From contig NC_040013.1 of the NCBI RefSeq assembly GCF_000972845.2, positions 2,284,642 through 2,348,641 of the forward strand: a stretch of 64,000 bases of DNA, written 5' to 3'. A model generated the notes under the pieces. The model did no database searches. It saw only the letters and a program-made list of their open reading frames with translations, and was not told where the DNA came from. The position numbers and the translations under genes are program-made. This DNA is from Larimichthys crocea. Taxonomy: Eukaryota; Chordata; Actinopteri; Sciaenidae. Position 1 is the stretch's first letter. Each line of letters begins with the position of its first letter. This document shows positions 56,045 through 64,000 of the stretch, piece by piece.

Positions 56045-59000
56045 GCTTCCTCTCGTCTCTCATGGATTGCACATCACAAACAGTCTCAGTGCAACCAAGA
56101 GCCTTATCAAGGAGGCTGCTGGGTTGCCTTTTTAAAGCCGACTCCATTTACACTGCTAGTCATCAGTGGCCCAGTGGCTCAAGCGTCTCTAATGAGCAAC
56201 TTGTATTCGAGTGTTTAACTCGAGCTTTATGACGGATCACAATTAGCTTCTGTTTTTGTTGTACTTGAATCGCGGCCTTTTCCTTCTAATTCTCCGCTCG
56301 TATTTCTTCTCCTTGCCAACACCTCTCGGATGATTGAAGGTGATCGGGACAAAATGACTCTTCTTAAACTACTTAGACCCAAAAAAAAATAAAAAGAATA
56401 ATACAAAATCCTGCAAACACACACGTCTCATATAAGAAGTCTCAGAATATGATTGTGAACAGTGACGATAACATCACTAATAATGCTGTCTGTGTGCTGT
56501 GATTTCATTCAGCTGTGGGGAGATTAGTGATTTGCATTTAATACCCGGTGTGCTCTGCTGTTCCTTTTTTTCATGCAACATTGCCGGATATGGATGATGA
56601 CATTATAATAATTAAAGAACATTATGGACAGAGGGCGCGTTGCTATTTGCTAAGCGTGGAGTGTAATGGCGGCCAACACTGTTATTTCTATTTGAAGAAT
56701 GCATCCATGTGTGAAATAATAATACTCCCTCCAGGAATACCGTTGTCATATTTTATTCGTCAGTATGTAAAAAAAGACGAAACAGAAAATATAAAAAAAT
56801 GAACTCTCACTCTTCATTTTCATCCCTCTTCCTTTTGTTTTTTAATTCTGCTGTTGCAGCATCCAGCGCCGTTGCTGTCTGAAAACCTCAGAGGCGGACT
56901 TAATTAGTTGCTAAGAGAAAGCTGCCAGTGGTGGGGAGCTAAGAGAGCGGGGCAGATTTTTAGTTTGCTCTGAACTTTGCTAATTATCAGGTAGGATGTA
57001 ATTTTCTTCGTTCCCAAGAGGCGCCCAGCAGAGAGAGCTGCACCGACGGAGGGAGGGGGAAATAAAAAAAAAGAAAAGAAACAAGGCTGAGCCTGGAAAA
57101 AATATGAAATATTGAGAGTTCCCAACAAATCCTTTTGTTACTATTTCTCCTTCCAGATCACTAAGAGTTATTCTTTTTCTGCCTTTTCCGGAGGTGTGAT
57201 TATAGCCCAATGCCGTGACACATTGCAAACACTACCTGAGAGGGTGTGGGAGAGAGAACGCTCGCACAAAGTAGTGATCATGGACAGGTGGAAACAGGAT
57301 GTAGTGCGGCTCAGACTGGGGAAGGCAAGCGCAGGGCGTATATCATTTATATCCAGCGATGTCTGAGCAGTGACAGGGACTGTGTTTAGCAGGTTCCTAT
57401 CCCACATGCATCACATTATGATTCTGAAGTGCCTCAGACGAAAGAGGAGGTTGAATTGCCGTTGACCTGAGTGAGCTAAAATGACATAGATTCAGACAAA
57501 TAGAGCACTGAGCTAAGCGGGAAAAACAAGATGGATGTCTAGTGGCAGCACATCTGCACAGGCTCCCTCCCTCACTGTGTGTGCATGTGTGTGTGTGTGT
57601 GTGTGTGTGTGTGGTGAGCCCAAACTTTTGACATTTTCCCCAGATACCCCACATCTAAAGCCCGTCTGGATGCACGCTTAATAGGCTCGCGTTCATGCAA
57701 CTTAAGACTCGAGGAATTACGCAATTTTCTTTCACGATTCGCAAACACACATTTCTTCTTTTTTTTTTAACGTTGCCCCATGACTCAGAGAAGATCTTTG
57801 GCTGCGCACGGCTTGACATTAAATTCAAGGACTATTCAAAGAGATCTCTCTCTGTGTTCCAAAATGTCAACGTGAAGTTTTCGGAGCGGCTTTTACAAGC
57901 TTCCCAGTTTTAAATCTTGGCAGACTTCTTGTGTGTGTGAGTGTATCACCATGGCTGCGGCGTCTAATATGCACGCCCCAGTGCATTGAGAAAAGAGAGT
58001 ACTTTTTCCTCACTTGGTTTAATTGTCCCTCAGAGACCTGTGGAATTGGAATCTAAGTGGAATACCAGTCTCTTTCTCCAGCCTCACCCCCGCCCCTCGA
58101 CACCGCCGCCGCCCCCACCCTCTCTGCCTCTCTCCGGGGTTGGATCGGGCACTCGGAGACTCTTGATTTGGTCCTGTCTTTATTTCATCACAGGCATCTT
58201 CTCGGGGCTCGCTCCACGCCCGCGGTGCTTTAGCACCACGGCGTTCAGCTTTATTAACCCCCCTAAGCAAGAAGTACCTAAGGGAGGTCAGACACTGGTC
58301 GTTAAAAATCTATTGTGACTTGTCTGAAAAATGAATAAATGAGCACATTATTTCCCCCCGTTCCACGGCCCCGGTGCGCTGTTTGTCTAATCAAGTGCGG
58401 GAGCAGGCAAAGTCAACCAGGGTTGACATGCACATTTTATTTAAGTTTTTGTCTGTCAGAGGAGTTTAAATGTGTAATGAACAAAGGAGTGGTGATTTGA
58501 AATATAATCCCATTACACTGATGAAATTACAAAGACGGCGAGAGTTCACAAATCACGCTCATTGTTTTCTATCATGAGCGATGCCCCTGTTCAGGTTGTG
58601 GCGCGAGGAGGAAGGGCAGACGTCGAATGAATAGTGACAGCACTGTAAAGGGGATCGGCCCGGCCTCGCTGCTCCCTCCCCGTACAGGGAGACGCTTTGG
58701 TTCTTTGCCTCTGCCTCGGCTCGGGATGAACCCATTAGAACCGACCCAAACACAAAACTACAGCTCGGAAAGAGCCGAGAAGAGGTGGACACGTTAAGGA
58801 TGAGAGTCATTTGACAAACGAAGTGAAATAGTTAACTTAAAAACTTCAAAGCTTTATTTCCACTCAGAGAGCAAAGTAACGATTAATTAATTGATGATCG
58901 TTTATTATTTATTACATCATACATTCAAGAAAACTTACGTTTCTCCTATTTATGTCAACTCACGATATTCATACCAACTAAAGTTACGTCAAATTGTTTG

Positions 59001-59330
59001 TTTGAAGTTTTCAAATTAAGCAGACTAATGTTTTTAATTGTTAATCTTACCTCAACTAATAATGGCAGGTTCACCAGTTTCCTTAAACTGAAGTTAAACC
59101 TGAGTCTTAATATTGATAACTCATAAAGTTTAGTTGGAAATTAGTAACTTACTATGTTAAGTAACTCTGACTAACGCCGGTCTCTGATGGGAGATGGTAA
59201 CATCTGTTTACATCTCCACCAGTGCTACCTTCAAGCAGCTTTGAGGACAGACAGCATCGGCAAATCTCGATTGAACCGTTTCTCTTTTTCCAGTCAAGCT
59301 TGTAAGATTTTGTCTTAAGGATTAATCTAG

Positions 59331-59333
<3 letters not shown>

Positions 59334-59369
<36 letters not shown>
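59334..59369. repeat. (TG)n microsatellite
   Basis: About 18 TG units. Confidence 0.9.
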
Positions 59370-59370
<1 letters not shown>

Positions 59371-61984
59371 CGAAGCTGCACAAGTCTTTTGATGTCTGCC
59401 TTTGATAAGCAGGGTGCTAACAGTTAGGCCCATGGCTCAGAGAAAAGTTGCATCTAACTCTAGGAAAGAAAAAAAAAAAAACTTCTGCTTTAGTTTTCTG
59501 CAGCTTTAATTGGACGCCTCGTATGCCCCTTAAACAACATCATCTGAAGCTAATAAGACTTAAAAAGTACATCTGGCTCTAAAACGCTTACCATTTTTAA
59601 CACTAATGAACTGAGGCGTGCAGCAGAGATCGCCAAACTGCAGCGAGACGTACAGTATATTCTGCAGAATTCCCTTGCTGCACAGGAGCTCATAAAACAC
59701 ATCTGAAGACAGGAACTTGTATCTGGTTATTCGTGTTTAATTGGAGGCGCTGAGTGATGCAAACTAGGTTTTAATGCCCTCCCCTGCTGCCTGACTACAA
59801 GTAGCATCGGTGTTGCCACCCCTCCTCTCCCATCTATCCTCGCAGAAATGACCGAACACACCGCTAACAACGTCTGGAACAAACTCTCTCGCTCTGAACG
59901 TGGCGGCAGACGTCACATGCTGAACGCATCTAAACGCCGCAGTTTAGTTTCACGTCCTGGCGTGTGAAGAATCTGCCAAAGACGCAGTCTCGTGACTCGT
60001 GTGGGAACTGTATTAAATCGTGTTTGTTTCAGATTATTTTTGGTGTATTAATTTTTTATTTTTTTATAATGTGATACTTGTGCCGTCGAGGCTTGGCTGC
60101 GCTCTGCAGCTCGTGGCAGGGGTGAAGAAAGCAACATGTAGAGTGAGAAAGCTGGGTGTCACCCGCGTGATGTATTCAGCATCGACCCCAATCCGGTCGA
60201 CAATTACATCATTCAGAACAGAACGACGGGGAGGCTGCGACTGTTTGATATTAATTTTCTTTAACTGTCACATGTTCTGTGGCGAGCTCTGTCCGTTTCT
60301 TTTCTTTTTTTTTTTGGTAAGCGTCTGACACGACGCTCTGTCTCGCGCTATTACGTTCTCCTGCAGGCTTTGATCTTCCCCGTGTACAATATAATAGCTC
60401 ATCCTGTAAACATGAGAACAGATTGAATAAAGAATACTTTGCTTTCCCTTGGCCCTGGAAAACAGTTCTGTCATGTGCTGTCCACGCTCATCTCGGCTCT
60501 GGGCTGGCTGTGGCGCCTTTATTCAATGTGACAGAGGAGAGCTGGGGACTCTTTCTCCTGGCACCCCGGTACGCGCCACACTGACACTCTCCTCTGAAGT
60601 GCCACATTAATTCTAATAAAGCGCTGCCTTACCAGGGCCCATGAAGACCAGGGCTGTTGGAGAGAGGGGGGTGTGTGGGGGCAGACGTTCGTATAAATAC
60701 CAGGCTTAATGAAGGGAGGCAGTGGTGGCGCAGGTGGCGTGGCAGTGCAGGTGGCACCTCTCGCCCCCAGGCTCCTGGGTGAGTCCGCTGCCACTGCCAC
60801 TCCAGGGGGCACAGCAGCAGAGATTGCATTTTAATTACCAGGTACACCTTGTCCTCCTGATGGGTCACCGCCTTGGTGGGAGTGAGTCTGCAGACGTGCC
60901 TGTTTCCAGACCTGCTTTATCTCTACCTGCATGTTTACAATGAGATACTCCCCTAAACGCTGTAACGTAACGCTCCCGCCCGGGTCTTATTGTTCATGCT
61001 CGGCCTGTCACCACTCAACATGACTAATAATTCTGTATATGGGAGAGAGCGGCATCTTCTCTGAATTATGTGCACCTCTCTCCCTGTGGGGAGGCATCCA
61101 TCCAGCCCCAGTCATTGCTAACCCTCCCCTTGAGGAGCTCTATCCACAGGGAGGTCCACACCTGTTTCCTCCCTCCCCACCACCTCCTCCCTCCTCACGC
61201 TGGAGAAATCATCTCTCTCCTTCTTCCAGTGGTAACTCAAAACCCTTTGACGTCTCCAATGCTTCTTTAAGTTGAGGAGTTTTTTTGTGCACGAGACCCC
61301 GTGCAGATGGGTGATGAGAGGGCTTGGACTGGGTGGATGAAGGGAGGGAGGGGTTGCATGTCCAGGACATGTGAAGACACCACCCCAACACCCCCACGCT
61401 CTCTCTCCCTCTCTCTCCCCCTTTCTCTCTCTCTCTCTCTGGGGATGCTTCTGTCAGCACACACCAGCACTCAGCAGCACAGATGTTGTTGCATTGTCTG
61501 GAGCACCAAAGCCCAGATCAGCCCAACTGGGAGCTTCTACTCATTAGCTATTGTCTCTGTGTGTCTGACTAGGCCTTTGATGAATGCAGCAGTTAGCCGA
61601 AGATCAGACAGCAGACAGGGAGAACAGAGGAACGAAGCATCTATCCATCTGAAAGACAGTTCAAACGTTAAACAGCCCCGATACGTTCGACATCGCAGGT
61701 TTGAGCTTTATTTCACATTAAAACTCAGAAACTACAAACCACATCTTCTTCTTGATCGTACAGTTTCACTGCTGCACTCAGCAAACATACTATATCATCT
61801 TAAGCTTTGTATTTACCATAAAGAGCACAGGCTCTAAGCTCCGGAAAATAAAAGGGCACCGTGTCTGCCACTTGGAAACTCTGCTCCCCTCTTTGCTTAC
61901 TCACCCAGAGAAAGGCCATGCTATTATTTATTTAATTCACCCCCGTCCTCCTCCTTCTCTTCTTCTCTCTTCCCCTTCATGCAC

Positions 61985-61991
61985 CCAGTCA

Positions 61992-62030
<39 letters not shown>

Positions 62031-62032
62031 GG
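61985..62032. repeat. (CAGC)n/(CAGT) microsatellite
   Basis: About ten units of CAGCCAG-type tetranucleotide repeat with CAGT variants at the left end. Confidence 0.88.
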
Positions 62033-63114
62033 GCTGTGAACACATTGCGGGGCCTGAGGGCAGTACTGTGGACAACCTGCGCTGTGTTCACATGGCTGAG
62101 CAGAGAGCGAGTGAGGAAGACTGGCACGCTGAAACCAAACAGGTGTATGATTCAGAGGCGTGAGCTGTGAAGGGTGAATTTCTTATACAAGTCAATGTTG
62201 CTTTTGGAGCAAACAGCGGCTTGGAGCTGTCCCAGGAAACATTTACACGCATTGTGACTTTTCCCTCTCGTAAGCCAGAAAAGGCATTTCTATTGTTTGA
62301 GAGCTTTTCCAAAGCTGCGAGGGGTTTTTACATTTTCCCCGACGTCCTTAATGACAACATTAAAAATGAATATTGGCCATAACGTGACAAGTAACAATAT
62401 AAGTAACAGTAACGTGATGCTGATGAGTGGTCAGTGCTGTTTTCTGTGGATTTCCGCTCGATGAGTTCTCGGTTTGTGTGGGTGGGCCTCCTCATTTAGC
62501 CTCAGACGATATCACACTGTTGTCACACTTCGGATCCACAAAAAGTCCTCGCTTTGTGTGCATCAGTGCAGAACTCTTTGGAAAGATCTGCTGCAGGATT
62601 TCAGCTCCACGACGTCAGAGATTAGAAACAGAAGCAGCGTTTGCATTTTGTTGAATGTGTGTGGAGACTCATTTCACCTCCGCCGGGTCCAAACGTCACG
62701 GAAGCAACTTAAAAACTCGACACGAGATGATCCATCAGCTTTACTGTAAGAAATATGATACATTTCAGCTCATGTTGTAGCATTTTCACACAATTAAGCA
62801 GCAAAATCTGTCGAGTTACATGCAGCAAACAGATCAGGACAACTACAACAGATATTTCAATGATTTGAGTATTTCTTACACATAACCCACCTGAAATAAC
62901 TTCTTTCATCACGTCTTTTCCTCTTTGGTTGTCGGATATTTACGGTTTATCACAACTTGAGTCTTATTTTTGTCATTTCCAGTGATTATGACGATTATTA
63001 TATCACTGTGAAGTCTGTGTGTTTATCACAGACAGTAACGGGGAAATCATTTCATTATTTGGCTTCTTCCTCTTCTAAACAAGCTTGAGCTAACCTGGGA
63101 TTAATAATCTGTTA

Positions 63115-63430
63115 CTGTTTGTTTCTGTGTTTCCTGTTTTATTTTGTAGTTCCACCCTGTCTTGTCTTGTCCTTTTCTACTTTCCCACCTTTTTTGATTT
63201 GTCTCACCTGTCCTGATTTGTCTCACCTGTCCCTGATTGTCCTGATTGTCTATTTAGTTCCTGCGTTTCCTTTGTCTCCTGGTCTGGTCGTCTTTCTCTG
63301 TGTTTGTATCGTATCGTGTTCCCAGTCTTTGTTGTTTCTGGATTATTTTGCCTTTTCTGCCTTTTGGTTGATCAGTTTTTTGGAATCCTGTGTCTTTGTG
63401 TTTCTCTATCACCTTTCCTGAAACCCCCCC
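63115..63430. repeat. CT-rich interspersed-repeat-like segment
   Basis: Pyrimidine-rich sequence with perfect 19-bp tandem copies (TGATTTGTCTCACCTGTCC at 63195-63213 and 63214-63232) followed by a doubled CTGATTGTC. It resembles the 3' portions of dispersed teleost retroelements, but I cannot name a family. Confidence 0.4.
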
Positions 63431-64000
63431 GCTCACACGTGACATAACCATTATTGATTATATTTCTTAACCCGTTGGATTTTTATTTCGTTCATGGGTA
63501 GTGTGATGTGGTTACAGAAAAGAGAACATGAAAGATGATTTTTCCTTTTAAGCCGACTTAAAATCACGTAACACTGAAGTACACTTCATGCAGGGAGCCG
63601 CTCAACTGTGAGTGTTAAAGTTGAAAAGGATATTTTTAGGCACATTTGTGTTTGAGTCTCCATTAGCTCTGTCGGATTGATTTTCAAAGCAGAACTCTCA
63701 CTGGAAATACGATTTTGAACAGCGATAAAGTCGTAAAATTTTAATGCAGCGAACTTATAATCAGTGACAATCAAAAGGGAAGTTACAGAGCAACATTCAT
63801 GCACTCATGCACGTCTACAGAAAAAGATTTGACCTGCAAAGCGGGGAAGCGGCGTATTTAATAATGAGGTTTAACAAGAAACCAACAGACCTCTGCACAC
63901 TTTGGAATACAGAAAATGACACAATGTCCCGGAGGAGTCGCTGAGGAAGCGGACATAAATCTCGGCGCAGTCAGTGTGTGAAGGCTAGACCTTGAGGTTA

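Larger units (their letters stand above)
50401..57000. other. Distal intergenic region, first half: gene desert with regulatory-looking blocks
   Basis: No exon-like frame was found. Microsatellites lie at 50689-50725 (TG), 53607-53624 (TG) and 56011-56044 (TGCC). Between them are long stretches of complex, repeat-free sequence: 51295-51600, 53440-53560, 54590-55010, 55260-55560 and 56500-56780. These are dense in ATTAAT/TAATTA, ATGCAAAT-like and TGACAG-like motifs. The look is that of a developmental regulatory desert; this is inference. Confidence 0.4.
57001..64000. other. Distal intergenic region, second half
   Basis: No exon supported by both frame and splice sites. It holds (TG)n tracts at 57586-57612 and 59334-59369, a CT-rich run at 61395-61440 and a (CAGC)n tract at 61985-62032. 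A CT-rich repeat-like stretch lies at 63115-63430, which includes a 19-bp tandem duplication at 63195-63232. Complex blocks at 57700-58330 and 60440-61080 may be regulatory. Confidence 0.45.

Noticed and set aside
61301..61837. 178-codon plus-strand frame
   Set aside because: It crosses a CT microsatellite and has no recognisable domain or splice context.
1..64000. CRISPR arrays, operons, toxin or viral genes
   Set aside because: No spacer-repeat pattern, no clustered prokaryotic-type genes and no viral gene frames were seen; the gene structure is that of a vertebrate.

Overview
The window is vertebrate nuclear DNA, most likely from a ray-finned (teleost) fish. The evidence is small exons with GT-AG introns, CpG-rich first exons, abundant (CA)n and tetranucleotide microsatellites, hAT-type miniature transposons, a tRNA-derived SINE, and two protein-coding genes whose products closely resemble known vertebrate proteins. 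Nothing prokaryotic, viral or CRISPR-like is present.

Layout. 1-1.4 kb is AT-rich and ends in a polyadenylation signal, so it may be the 3' UTR tail of a gene lying before the window. 1.4-1.66 kb holds a (CTGT)n tract joined to a tRNA-derived SINE. 1.7-7.1 kb is non-coding. 7.2-14.7 kb is ajm1 (apical junction component 1 homolog, formerly C9orf172): a CpG-rich non-coding first exon, a 2.55 kb intron, and one exon carrying the whole 1070-residue reading frame and a 1.3 kb 3' UTR. 14.7-17.06 kb is intergenic with repeat fragments, followed by about 1.07 kb of TATC/TTTC microsatellite that ends about 30 bp before a palindromic NRF1-type site. 18.18-47.16 kb is gapvd1 (GTPase-activating protein and VPS9 domains 1; RME-6/Gapex-5 family): one non-coding and 26 coding exons. 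Spliced as given here they form an uninterrupted 4344-nt frame of 1447 codons plus stop. The large introns contain nested hAT-type elements and a few blocks that look like conserved non-coding DNA. From 47.2 to 64 kb I find no exon. This stretch is rich in homeodomain-type AT-rich motifs between microsatellites and resembles a developmental regulatory desert.

Biology. Both genes are on the + strand and about 3.5 kb apart. AJM1 is a junction-associated protein with a MYND-like zinc finger. GAPVD1 is an endosomal Rab5-family exchange factor with an N-terminal RasGAP-like domain and a C-terminal VPS9 domain. They share no operon-like regulation; each has its own CpG-rich promoter. I found no new enzymatic or defence system. 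The points most worth checking are the microsatellite abutting the gapvd1 promoter, the nested hAT insertion with a perfect 8-bp target duplication and its inverted sister copy, the overlapping uORFs in the ajm1 leader, and the candidate regulatory blocks downstream of and inside gapvd1.
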